The notes beneath the pieces were generated by a model. It saw only the letters and a program-made list of their open reading frames with translations. It was not told the origin of the DNA and did not search any database. DNA of 64,000 nucleotides from Litorilinea aerophila (lineage in GTDB: Bacteria > Chloroflexota > Anaerolineae > Caldilineales > Caldilineaceae): contig NZ_VIGC02000016.1 of assembly GCF_006569185.2 (NCBI RefSeq), positions 62,001-126,000 of the forward strand, read 5' to 3'. The position numbers were made by a program, and so were the translations under genes. This document shows positions 27,013 to 35,218 of this stretch, one piece after another. The stretch's first letter is position 1; each line of letters opens with the position of its first letter.

Positions 27013-27513
27013 ATGGCCAAAATTGCGGTCTTTTCTGACAGCCACGACCACATCTGGAATCTAGACCGGGCCCTGGCGCTGGCCCGGGACGCCGGCGCCG
27101 AACAGCTCCTCCACTGCGGCGATTTCTGCGCGCCCTTCATGGTGGACCGGCTGGCCCAGGGCTTTTCCGGGCCCATCCACGCGGTCTTCGGGAACAACGA
27201 CGGCGATGGCCGCCTGTTGCAGACCATGGCTGCCAGACACGGCCACGTCACCCTCCATGGCATCTACGCGGAGTTGACCGTTGGCAACCGGCGGATCGCG
27301 CTGATCCACTACCCGGAACCGGCCCTACGCATCGCCCAGTCCGGCCAGTTCGACCTGGTCTGCTATGGCCACAACCACCAGCGCAAGGTGGAGACCATCG
27401 GGGAGTGTCTGCTGGTGAACCCCGGTGAGCTGTTGGGGATGCACGGCGTGGTCAGTTGGGGACTCTACGACGGCGACGCCCACACCTTCACGCTGCAGCA
27501 CCTCAACCCATAA
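27013..27513 (+). CDS. YfcE/MJ0936-type metallophosphoesterase
   Basis: The 166-residue protein starts at the ATG 27013, 6 bp after AGGAG. It shows the calcineurin-like motifs in order: FSDSHD, HCGDF, GNND and YGHNH, which hold two metal ions. The size matches the YfcE/MJ0936 phosphodiesterase family, which hydrolyses small phosphodiesters in vitro; the natural substrate is unknown. It is a single gene, preceded by an 18-bp inverted repeat and followed by a hairpin. Confidence 0.93.
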   Translation: MAKIAVFSDSHDHIWNLDRALALARDAGAEQLLHCGDFCAPFMVDRLAQGFSGPIHAVFGNNDGDGRLLQTMAARHGHVTLHGIYAELTVGNRRIALIHYPEPALRIAQSGQFDLVCYGHNHQRKVETIGECLLVNPGELLGMHGVVSWGLYDGDAHTFTLQHLNP

Positions 27514-27539
27514 GCCCGGAGCGGGGATGCCTCCAAAAG

Positions 27540-27570
27540 GCAGCACACCGCTCCCGGAGCGGTGTGCTGC
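27540..27570 (-). terminator. Strong hairpin, terminator-like on the minus strand
   Basis: GCAGCACACCGCT and AGCGGTGTGCTGC pair perfectly (13 bp). On the minus strand the stem is followed by CTTTTGG, on the plus strand by GAGGCC. It may end transcripts arriving from the DUF4340 gene and block read-through in both directions. Confidence 0.55.
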
Positions 27571-27618
27571 GAGGCCAGGTAGCCTACCCGAAATCGTAAC
27601 TATTCAGCCCCATCCCTC

Positions 27619-27644
27619 CCGTAGGTCCGGCCTCCCGGCCGGAC
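27619..27644 (+). repeat. REP-like hairpin 1 (GTAG foot)
   Basis: CCGTAG is followed by GTCCGGCC - TCCC - GGCCGGAC, an 8-bp stem. It faces a second copy 18 bp away in inverted orientation. Confidence 0.65.
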
Positions 27645-27662
27645 AGGGGCTCCTGCACCTCT

Positions 27663-27688
27663 GTCACGCAGGGAGGCGTGACCTACGG
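27663..27688 (-). repeat. REP-like hairpin 2 (GTAG foot), inverted
   Basis: On the minus strand CCGTAG is followed by GTCACGC - CTCCCT - GCGTGAC. The CCGTAGGTC foot and CTCCC loop are shared with copy 1, while both arms of the stem have changed together. With copy 1 it forms a BIME-like pair. The rest of the gap to the DUF4340 gene shows nothing identifiable. Confidence 0.65.
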
Positions 27689-27798
27689 TCCACTACGCAC
27701 CACGAATCCATGGGTCTATTTCCGCCGGGCTGTACTAGCCGCCTTCCCCCGCTGGGAGGCAGGAGGGGAATCGTTCCTCCGAATCCGGCTCACAGGGA

Positions 27799-28875
27799 TC
27801 AGGGCACCGGCGTGGCCTCCGGGGTGCTTGCCGGGGTTGCCTCCGGTGTGGCCTCTGGCTGTTTGATGAAGTCAGCCCGCCCCCGTTCCACAAAGCGCTC
27901 CACCGTGTACTCGGAGACGTAAACGTAGTACGGTGAATCCGACGAGGCCATCACGTAGTAGCGGCCATCCTCGCTCTTGGCACCGATGGTCAGGGTGTGG
28001 GTTTGGGGCTCTTCATCCTCCTTCTGGGTGGTCACCTGGATCACCGCGGTGGGCTCATCCAGACCGTACTCGGCCTTCGCCTCCTTCCCCAGGGGCTCCA
28101 CCATGTTCAGACCGGTCAGGGTGGTGATCATGGAGGCCAGGTTGTTCTCGTTGAACTCCTCCCCTTCCTGCAGCCCCTCCAGGGTCCAGGCGCCGGCGTT
28201 CTTGGTGAAGTGCAACTCGCCATTGGCATTGGTCAGGGTCATGGCCACGATCTCTTCCCGGGGCGCGCTGAAGTAGATGGTGTCGATCCAGTCCCGGGGC
28301 TGGTTGCCGGCGTCATAGCTGCGAAGGTTGGCGGCCAGGTAGACCTCGGCCTGGTCACCCCGGCGCACATGGGTGGCGGCCACCCGGGGCGCTGTGCCCA
28401 GGTAGAGGGTGTGCTGACTGCCGTCGCTGAGCTCCAGGTCAATGCGCCGGATGAACTGATTGTCCGCCACGCTCAGCCGTTCATAGCTGGCCGCGTTTTT
28501 GGCCACCAGGCGGTTGGTCTTCAGCTCCATCAGCTTGTCGATCAGGGTGGTCACCTTGTCGGCCTTGACCGGGAAGTCGCCCCGGTCTGGCATCACCCAG
28601 GAGCCGTCCTCTGCCTTGCGCAGGGTGACCTGGGTGTCGTCTTCCCCGGCGATGGTCAGGGCCACCACATTGTCCTGGGTCAGGTCCGGGAAGAGGGGTT
28701 GGCCGGCGTCCACCGTGGCGGAGCGGGGCCAGAGCATGACCACGGCCAGCACCAGCTGGATCACCAGCAGGCCAGTCAGGCCGTACAACAGCACGTCGCC
28801 GTTGCCGCCGCCCCGCAGGACACGCCCCAGCGGGGATCGTTTGTCGACCGATTCCACATTACCTGCCATCTTCAT
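27799..28875 (-). CDS. DUF4340 domain protein of the gliding-type ABC locus
   Basis: The ATG at 28875 (after GGGAG) gives 358 residues. One transmembrane helix (VLLYGLTGLLVIQLVLAVVML) near residue 30 precedes a mostly beta exported domain of the DUF4340 family (LRKAEDGSWVMPDRGDFPVKADKVTTLID). It ends in a Pro/Glu/Ala/Thr-rich tail. DUF4340 genes commonly follow GldA/GldFG-type ABC genes, as here. The biochemical role is unknown; an extracytoplasmic partner of the transporter is inferred. It is the third gene of a minus-strand operon. Confidence 0.85.
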   Translation of the reverse strand: MKMAGNVESVDKRSPLGRVLRGGGNGDVLLYGLTGLLVIQLVLAVVMLWPRSATVDAGQPLFPDLTQDNVVALTIAGEDDTQVTLRKAEDGSWVMPDRGDFPVKADKVTTLIDKLMELKTNRLVAKNAASYERLSVADNQFIRRIDLELSDGSQHTLYLGTAPRVAATHVRRGDQAEVYLAANLRSYDAGNQPRDWIDTIYFSAPREEIVAMTLTNANGELHFTKNAGAWTLEGLQEGEEFNENNLASMITTLTGLNMVEPLGKEAKAEYGLDEPTAVIQVTTQKEDEEPQTHTLTIGAKSEDGRYYVMASSDSPYYVYVSEYTVERFVERGRADFIKQPEATPEATPASTPEATPVP

Positions 28876-29002
28876 ACTCCCATCTCGTCGTGCAGAGAGG
28901 CCTGGTCTCTTGCCAGAGGGTGCCATCACCGCAAAGGCGCCCGCGAAACGCCCAATGTCCTCGGCGCCGCTGCGGTATTTGGGCCGTGGAGCCAGCGGTG
29001 GA

Positions 29003-31915
29003 TCAGCCGCCCGACTCCACGCCCAGGTCGCCGAAGGAGGTGGGCGAGCCCAGGGGGATGGGCTTTTCGTGGCGGCGTCGCCACTGCCAGATGCCGCCCA
29101 CCACCAGCAGGGCCAGCAAAGCCACCCCGTAGTTGGCGATCTCCCACATGGACTGCTCCCGCTCGGTCAGCGGCTTCAGGATGCGGACGTTGTTTCCCCG
29201 GGCCCGGATGCTCAGCAGATCCAGGTCCTCCACCGACCAGTCCACCGCGTTCTGCAGGAAGAGCAGATTGTTGCGGAAGCGGTCCTGGGTCAACTGGGCC
29301 GAAAGATTTAGCACCAGATCATCCACAAACTCCGCGCTGCCGATGACCACCAGCCGGGCAGTCTCCGGCGACTGGTCCAGGAAGGTGGCCGGAGGTTGAT
29401 CCTGGGACGTGGTGGTGCCGCTGTCCCCTTCCTCGTTGGACGCCTCCCAGGGCGACGGCTTGTCTTTGAAGTAGCTGGTAAACGTACCCTGGACGGCTAC
29501 CGCCAGCGGGTAGGACTTCTGCTCGCCCTCCACGGCAAAGCCGTATTCGGGATAGGCCTCGAAATCGGGCTGGATGTTGGTATCGGTCCGCAGCCAGGAG
29601 GCCGGGCTGGACTGGAGCAGGACGGTGACGTCGTGCTCCGCCAGTTTGGTCTCGTCCACCACCACCGGGGAGACCCAGTTCATGGTCACCGCCGGCAGGT
29701 TGGAGACCATGGGGTTATCCCGGGCCATGCCGTCGGGCCGCACGTCCACGAAGAAGGGGTAGCTCAGGGCCTGGATCTCCCGCACCTGGAAGCCGCCTAC
29801 AGTGCGGTTGACCGCCACCGGGAAGGGCTCATTCTGGGGATCCAGCACCATGGCTTCCTGGACGTCCACGCCGTAGCTCTGGAGCATCTCCCGCAGGCCG
29901 TTTTCGACCTTGGTCACCCCCAGGCCGCCGGTCAACATGTCCGGGGCGATGGTGTAGTTGCCGGCGGCGACCACCACGGCCCCACCCCGCATGAGGTATT
30001 GGTCCACGGCGAAGCGCTCTTTGTCGTTCATATTCTGGGGGGCGATGACCAGGAGCATGTCGATGTCCTCGGGCACCTGGCCATCGCTCAGGTTCACCGG
30101 CTTGACGGTGTACTCGCTGCTCAGCTGTTCCTGGATCATATTCCAGGAGGCCAGCGGCTGCTGGGGCTGGCCGAACATGTCCGTGGTGGGGGTGGCGGGC
30201 GGCGTCCACAGGCCCACCACCTTGAGGAAGCCCGGCGCGCTGCGCTTCAAAGCCGACTCGATGGCCGTGCGGATGTCCGCCTCGCTGAGGCTGCCGGTGG
30301 GGTAAATGACCTGCTGCCGGTTGCCCATCTGGAGCAGCATGTGCAGGTAGTAACTCTGGTCGGAGAAGAAGGAGACCGGGAAGGGCTGCAGGCCGTAGGT
30401 GTCCAGCAGCTCCTGGCGGCTCATCTTGCTGTCGGCCGCGTCCGGGTCGATCTGCTCGAAGGTGAACTTGCCGTCCGACTCCGCCGCGATGGCCTCGGCC
30501 ACCTTCTGGATGGTGGCGGGCGCCTCGGCCAGATCAGCCGGCAGGGTGTTGGGCGTCACGATCAGGGTCAGGTGCACTGGCTCCGACATGGCCGCCAGGA
30601 GGGCGTCCACGCTCTGGAAGCCGTAGACCACCTTTTTGATGGCGCTGGTCAGGTCGTATTCCAGGTTGCGCAGCCGCACATCGATGGTACCGTCCCGGTT
30701 GGGCTCCACCTGGATCAGGTCGTTGAAGCCCAGGGTCACGCTCTGGTCGCCGTAGCGGATCAGGATGTCAAAGTAGGAGTTGATGACCGAGGCTTCATAG
30801 CGGCCGGAGACCTGAAAGGGGGTGGGGCGGATGCCGTAGGTCTGGTTGGCTTCGGCCTCGATTTCCGGATCGGTGGTGGGGTCGACCACTTCCGCGGTGA
30901 CCCGCCCCCGGGCCGCGATCTCATACTCCTTCAGCATGTCGCTGATGCGGGGTACCAGGGGCGCCAGGAGGGGATGGGTGCGGCTGCTGATGTAGGCCCG
31001 GATCAGCAGGGGCTCCTGCAGGTTGGACAGCAGATCTTGGGTCGTCTGGGAGAGACTGTACTCCCGGTACTCGGTGGTATCCAGGCGCAGGCCATGGAGG
31101 GGGTAGAGCCAGAAATTGACCAGAACCAGGTTGGCGATGAGCAGGCCCGAGAGGGCAGCCTGACGGCGCCGGTAGGGCCGGGTGCGGGCGCCATGGCTCC
31201 ACCGTTTGCTGTCCAGGGAGAGCTTGTTCAGCACCAGGAAGATGCCGGTCAGGGAGAGGTAATAGGCCAGGTCCCGCAGGTCGATGACGCCCCGCTCGAT
31301 GCTCTCGAAGCGACTGCCGGTGCCCAGGGCCCGCATCAGTTCACCCACCTGGTTGCTGACAAAGTCGACCGCGGCGCTGGACCCCACCAGATAGAAGACC
31401 CCGCCCACCAGACCCGTGGCGATAAGGGCCACGATCTGGTTGTCCGTGCGGGAGGAGACGAAGAGGCCGATGGCCGTGTAGGCGCCGGCCAGCAGGATGG
31501 CGGCCAGATAGCCGCCAAAGACCGGCCCCCAGTCCAGGTTGCCCAGCTGGGCTACGGTGATGGGCAGGGGCAGGGTCAGGAGCAGGGCCAGGACCACCAT
31601 GGCCATGACGGCCAGGAACTTGCCCAACACCATTTGGGTGGTGGTCACAGGCAGGGTCAGGAGCATCTCCAGGGTGCCGGCCCGCTGTTCTTCGCTCCAC
31701 TGTCGCATGGTCAGGGCGGCCACCAGGAAGATCAGGAGCAGAGGCATCCAGCGGAAAAGTGGCCGCACATCCGCAATCCCCCGGGCGAAGAAGGTGTCCA
31801 CCCAGAAGAAGGTAAAGAGCGTGCCGGCCAAAAAGGCGCCCAGGAAGATGAGGGCCATGGGCGAGCCGAAATAGCTCTCCAGCTCTTTGCGGGTGATGGA
31901 AAGGATCTGTCGCAT
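29003..31915 (-). CDS. ABC-2 permease fused to a GldG-like domain
   Basis: The 970-residue product is a fusion. Residues 1-230 are a GldF-like ABC-2 permease with six helices (for example ALIFLGAFLAGTLFTFFWV) and the QRAGTLEMLLTLPV signature. A further helix (about 255-275) leads into a GldG-type domain (LRLDTTEYREYSLSQTTQDLL) that would lie outside the membrane. A final helix (IANYGVALLALLVVGG) sits near the C-terminus. In Bacteroidetes gliding systems GldF and GldG are usually separate proteins; together with GldA they form an ABC exporter. Here it is encoded 94 bp after the ATPase gene. The exported substrate is unknown. Confidence 0.9.
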   Translation of the reverse strand: MRQILSITRKELESYFGSPMALIFLGAFLAGTLFTFFWVDTFFARGIADVRPLFRWMPLLLIFLVAALTMRQWSEEQRAGTLEMLLTLPVTTTQMVLGKFLAVMAMVVLALLLTLPLPITVAQLGNLDWGPVFGGYLAAILLAGAYTAIGLFVSSRTDNQIVALIATGLVGGVFYLVGSSAAVDFVSNQVGELMRALGTGSRFESIERGVIDLRDLAYYLSLTGIFLVLNKLSLDSKRWSHGARTRPYRRRQAALSGLLIANLVLVNFWLYPLHGLRLDTTEYREYSLSQTTQDLLSNLQEPLLIRAYISSRTHPLLAPLVPRISDMLKEYEIAARGRVTAEVVDPTTDPEIEAEANQTYGIRPTPFQVSGRYEASVINSYFDILIRYGDQSVTLGFNDLIQVEPNRDGTIDVRLRNLEYDLTSAIKKVVYGFQSVDALLAAMSEPVHLTLIVTPNTLPADLAEAPATIQKVAEAIAAESDGKFTFEQIDPDAADSKMSRQELLDTYGLQPFPVSFFSDQSYYLHMLLQMGNRQQVIYPTGSLSEADIRTAIESALKRSAPGFLKVVGLWTPPATPTTDMFGQPQQPLASWNMIQEQLSSEYTVKPVNLSDGQVPEDIDMLLVIAPQNMNDKERFAVDQYLMRGGAVVVAAGNYTIAPDMLTGGLGVTKVENGLREMLQSYGVDVQEAMVLDPQNEPFPVAVNRTVGGFQVREIQALSYPFFVDVRPDGMARDNPMVSNLPAVTMNWVSPVVVDETKLAEHDVTVLLQSSPASWLRTDTNIQPDFEAYPEYGFAVEGEQKSYPLAVAVQGTFTSYFKDKPSPWEASNEEGDSGTTTSQDQPPATFLDQSPETARLVVIGSAEFVDDLVLNLSAQLTQDRFRNNLLFLQNAVDWSVEDLDLLSIRARGNNVRILKPLTEREQSMWEIANYGVALLALLVVGGIWQWRRRHEKPIPLGSPTSFGDLGVESGG

Positions 31916-32009
31916 AACGGGCTCCTACGTTTCTGAAAACGAGGATGAGGTCCATTCCCCAGGCGGCCGACGCCAGGGAAGGGTAACGGGGTGACGCCGG
32001 CCGGGGGCC

Positions 32010-32927
32010 TCAGGCAGCCACAGCCAACTGGTTGAAGACCGACTCCAGCGTCTGCACGTCGTTGCGGAGCTCCCGGACCGGCCAGCCCTGGTCGGCGGCC
32101 AGCCGATAGATGGCCGGGCAGAGGTCCGCGTCCTCCCGGCCGCGTACCCGGTAGAAGGGGTAGCCATTTTGGCTGTCCCGCTCCACAGCCACCACACCGT
32201 CCAGCCTGGCCAACGCGTCCCGCACGCCGGCCACTTCCTGATTCAGGACGAGGATAGCGTTGTGGGTGGTGGCCAGCTCGGAAATGCGGGCGTCGGCCCG
32301 CACCTGACCGTTCATCAGGATCAGGACCCGGTCGCAGAGGGCTTCGACCTCTGACAGGATGTGGGTGGAGAAGAGGATGGTGGCGTGCTGGGCCAGTCGG
32401 CGGATCAGGCGGCGGATCTCCACGATCTGGGTGGGATCCAGCCCCACGGTAGGTTCGTCCAGGATCAGCAACTTGGGCCGATGGAGGATGGCCTGGGCCA
32501 GCCCGACCCGCTGACGATACCCTTTGCTCAGCTGGCCGATGGGCTGGGTCAGGCGGTCGGTGAGGCCGGTGGCGTAGACGGCCCGGGCGATGCGCTCGTT
32601 CTGCTCCGCCGGCGGCACCCGCCGCAGATCGGCCATCAACTTCAGGTAGGCCTGCACCGACAGCTCGGGGTAGAGGGGGGCATTCTCGGGCAGATACCCG
32701 ATGTGCGCCTGAACGTCCTGGGTTTGGGTCAACACATCGAAGCCGGCGATGGTCACCTGGCCTTCGTCCGGCTGCAGATAGCCGGTGAGGATCTTGATGA
32801 GGGTGGTCTTGCCTGCGCCATTGGGGCCCAACAGCCCGACAATTTCACCTTCTTCGATGGTGAAAGAGACATCGGAGAGGGCCCGGATGGTTCCGTACGC
32901 CTTGCTCACGCCATGGACATCGATCAT
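32010..32927 (-). CDS. ABC transporter ATP-binding protein (GldA-like)
   Basis: The 305-residue ATPase has Walker A GPNGAGKT at 34-41, the signature LSKGYRQR at 133-140 and Walker B LLILDEP at 153-159. The Q-loop region reads YLPEN, as is frequent in ABC-2 and gliding-type exporters. The C-terminal 80 residues form the regulatory extension typical of DrrA/GldA subfamilies. It is the first gene of the operon with the fused permease and the DUF4340 protein, and should power them from the cytoplasmic face. A drug or polysaccharide exporter is less likely given the GldG partner. Confidence 0.92.
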   Translation of the reverse strand: MIDVHGVSKAYGTIRALSDVSFTIEEGEIVGLLGPNGAGKTTLIKILTGYLQPDEGQVTIAGFDVLTQTQDVQAHIGYLPENAPLYPELSVQAYLKLMADLRRVPPAEQNERIARAVYATGLTDRLTQPIGQLSKGYRQRVGLAQAILHRPKLLILDEPTVGLDPTQIVEIRRLIRRLAQHATILFSTHILSEVEALCDRVLILMNGQVRADARISELATTHNAILVLNQEVAGVRDALARLDGVVAVERDSQNGYPFYRVRGREDADLCPAIYRLAADQGWPVRELRNDVQTLESVFNQLAVAA

Positions 32928-32988
32928 GCAGAGCCTCCACAGTCGCTTGGCCGTCGAAGTCTCAGGGGGAGTGTGTCCGTCTAGAGCA

Positions 32989-33084
32989 GTCGGGCCTTAA
33001 GCCCCCGGGCCGAAATTCGGCGGCCTTACCGTCTCTGACGAAATTTTGGGCGGAAACTGGCGGCGAATTTCAGCCGGGATCTAC
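32989..33084. repeat. Dispersed inverted-repeat element, copy C (diverged)
   Basis: The left part GTCGGGCCTTAAGCCC and GAAATTCGGCGGCCTTACC, and the right part GGCGAATTTCAGCCGGGAT followed by CTAC, align with copy A at 23336-23627, where GAATTCGGCGGCATTACC and GGCGAATTTCTGCCGGGAT occur. The tandem array is absent. It sits in the leader of the GldA operon. Confidence 0.55.
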
Positions 33085-33129
33085 GACTGCGTCCATCCTG
33101 GATGATACCCAGGATTCCACGACAACTGT

Positions 33130-33157
33130 ATATTATTCTCTTCCTGGATTAGTGCAA
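33130..33157 (-). promoter_or_regulatory. Candidate promoter of the GldA-type ABC operon
   Basis: On the minus strand TTGCAC (33157-33152) and TAATAT (33135-33130) are 16 bp apart in a locally AT-rich stretch. The 380-bp gap 32928-33307 otherwise holds repeat copy C and a terminator-like hairpin. Confidence 0.4.
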
Positions 33158-33196
33158 GATTAGTGGTGTGTAAGTGTTTTGTTAGCGCGGTCAGTG

Positions 33197-33235
33197 AAGC
33201 ACCATGCCCCGGGATCCTGGGGCATGGTGCTTTTT
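33197..33235. terminator. Strong hairpin between sugar operon and ABC operon
   Basis: AAGCACCATGCCCC and GGGGCATGGTGCTT form a 14-bp perfect stem around an 8-nt loop. A TTTTT tract follows on the plus strand, but only TT on the minus strand. It lies between the end of the minus-strand sugar operon and the next promoter, so it probably insulates the two even though its T-tract points the other way. Confidence 0.6.
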
Positions 33236-33307
33236 CGGTGGTGGGGAGAATGGGAAAAACCAGGGGGTGGACACTCTCGCCGGGGCCGCGCTTCTGGGTG
33301 GCCCGTT

Positions 33308-34105
33308 TCAGGAGAGGAGAGAATGGAGAAAGGCCAGATCTTCCACAATGAGCCGGTCGGCGGCCCCGTGGTCGCTGTACTCGGCCGTGAGGCAGATGGG
33401 CCCGCGGTAGTCCATGGCTCTGAGCCGCTCGACCACTGTGGGCCAGGAGGCCCGGCCATGACGGCCGGAGGTCCAGTAGACTTTCCACTGGGCGAATTCT
33501 GCCTCGGGGCCATTGGTGCGCTGCCAGAAGCCGTTTTTGAGGTTGACGCAGCACAGGTACGGAGCCACCACGTCCAGGGCGGCGTCCAGGTCCATGCCCT
33601 GGAGCGCGTTGTGGGCCGCATCCCAGATGGCGCCCACGTGGCGGGAATCGTAGTCCTTGAGCAGGTGGTACAGCCCCAGCTCATGGACGGCGACGAAGTT
33701 GCCTGCGTGGTTCTGGACGCCGATCTGCACCCCGTATTGCTCGCAGAGGGGCAGGGCCGCATCCAGCTGCTCTCGGGCGGCCCGTTCTGCCTCCCAGTAG
33801 GGCAGGTTTCCCCGGCGGAACATCACCCGGTTCATGGAGACGCCGGCCTCGGCACAGGCGGCGTAGAGCCGCTCGTCGTCCAGGGGCAGATCGGCGGTGA
33901 TGTTGAGAATCTGTACCCCCTCCTCCCGCAGGATGGCCGCGGCCTTGGGCAGCTCCCGCTCGATGGAGTCGGGCTCCACCGGGAAGCCGGGGCGCACGGG
34001 CAGCTCGATCCAGGTGAAGCCCAGGCGGCGCACGTGGGCCCCCAGCTCGGGCAGGGAGAGGGATTTCCAGGGTTTGACGAAAACGGCGAGTTTGTTATCC
34101 GCCAT
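33308..34105 (-). CDS. Sugar phosphate isomerase/epimerase (xylose isomerase-like TIM barrel)
   Basis: The ATG at 34105 follows AGGAGGTG by 5 bp, which decides the start and gives 265 residues. The AP endonuclease 2/xylose isomerase-like fold is shown by the strand motifs GFTWIELPV, LNITADLPL, IGVQNHAGN (metal-binding His), IWDAAHNAL and NLKNGFW, and a terminal Glu in CLTAEYSD. Members isomerise or epimerise keto sugars and their acids. It is the last gene of the sugar operon, 99 bp after the dehydrogenase gene. Confidence 0.85.
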   Translation of the reverse strand: MADNKLAVFVKPWKSLSLPELGAHVRRLGFTWIELPVRPGFPVEPDSIERELPKAAAILREEGVQILNITADLPLDDERLYAACAEAGVSMNRVMFRRGNLPYWEAERAAREQLDAALPLCEQYGVQIGVQNHAGNFVAVHELGLYHLLKDYDSRHVGAIWDAAHNALQGMDLDAALDVVAPYLCCVNLKNGFWQRTNGPEAEFAQWKVYWTSGRHGRASWPTVVERLRAMDYRGPICLTAEYSDHGAADRLIVEDLAFLHSLLS

Positions 34106-34204
34106 GGATTCACCTCCTGGCAACAAAGTGCTCATCTCTTTGTCAGTGTCTTTGGAGCGACCCACCCGCCAACATCGGCGCAATTTGTGTATGCTGGGGA
34201 CCGG

Positions 34205-35218
34205 TCAGGCCATGGTCTCCAACATCTCCAACCGGACCTCGTAGCGCAGGGTTTCGTCGGCGAAGAAGGATTCCAGCTCTTCCACCACAATCTGGCCCTG
34301 GCGGCGGCGGGCCTGCACCGAGGCGCCGGCCACGTGGGGGGTGACGATGACGTTGTCCAGTTGTAAGAATGGGCTGTCCGAAGGCAGGGGCTCCTGGTCG
34401 AAGACGTCCAGCGCCCCCTGGATGCGGCCAGTGCGCAGCTCGGCCAGCAGCGCGTCCTGATCCACGGTATGGGAACGGGCAGTGTTGATGAAGATGGCGC
34501 CGTCGGGCAGGAGCTGCAACTGGCGTGAACCGACCATGTGGTAGGTCTCCGCGGTGGGCGGCGCCTGCATGGTCACGATGGGGCAGCCGGCAAAGAGCTC
34601 GTCCAGCTCCACTTTGCGCACACCCAGCTCGGCGGCGCGGGAGGGGGGCAGGTAGGGGTCGTAGACCCACACCTCGGCCTTCAACGCGGTCAGGAGCTGA
34701 ATGACGCAGCGGCCGGTGTAACCGGCGCCGACCACGCCCACCCGGTTGCCCGCCAGCTCCTGGCCCATCCCCTGTTCTTTCACCTCCCGCCAGGGCGTGC
34801 CGGCCTTCAGGAGGCGATCCAGGATGTGCACCCGACGCAGGCAGATCAGGATCAGGGTCAGGGTCATCTCGGCCACGGCAGGGGCGATGGCAGCCGCGGC
34901 ATGGGTCACGGCGATGCCCCGCTGAAAGACCGCAGGCGGGAGCATCTTCTTGATGGAGCCGGCTGAGTGGGCGATGAGGCGCAGGCGGTCGGCCGCATCC
35001 AGCACTTCGTCGGTGAAGGGGGGAGAGCCCCAACCGGTGACGACGGCATCGTAGCCGGAAATCCGGGCGGCCAGTTCTTCTGATGACCAGTTGCGCTCCT
35101 CGGGGTTGAACGTGACATCGGCCAGGGCCCGCAGCCGGGCATCGGCCTCGTCGCTGAAGAGGGTCTGGTAGAGGCTGGGTGGTGTGAGAACCAGGACTTT
35201 GGGTTTTGCGGTCATCAT
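34205..35218 (-). CDS. D-2-hydroxyacid dehydrogenase family protein
   Basis: The 337-residue protein has the NAD-binding GAGYTG at 164-169. The catalytic set is Arg248 (NTARSH), Glu276 (DQEPL) and His295 (TPHVAG), as in phosphoglycerate/hydroxypyruvate-type dehydrogenases. These reduce 2-keto acids or oxidise D-2-hydroxy acids. The ATG at 35218 overlaps the TGA of the enolase-superfamily gene as ATGATGA and has AAGGA upstream, so translation is coupled. The substrate is probably a sugar-derived hydroxy or keto acid, inferred from context. Confidence 0.92.
   Translation of the reverse strand: MMTAKPKVLVLTPPSLYQTLFSDEADARLRALADVTFNPEERNWSSEELAARISGYDAVVTGWGSPPFTDEVLDAADRLRLIAHSAGSIKKMLPPAVFQRGIAVTHAAAAIAPAVAEMTLTLILICLRRVHILDRLLKAGTPWREVKEQGMGQELAGNRVGVVGAGYTGRCVIQLLTALKAEVWVYDPYLPPSRAAELGVRKVELDELFAGCPIVTMQAPPTAETYHMVGSRQLQLLPDGAIFINTARSHTVDQDALLAELRTGRIQGALDVFDQEPLPSDSPFLQLDNVIVTPHVAGASVQARRRQGQIVVEELESFFADETLRYEVRLEMLETMA

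Noticed and set aside
29396-31936. 846-codon plus-strand frame inside the GldF-GldG gene
   Set aside because: Antisense shadow. The minus-strand product has continuous family similarity and helices.
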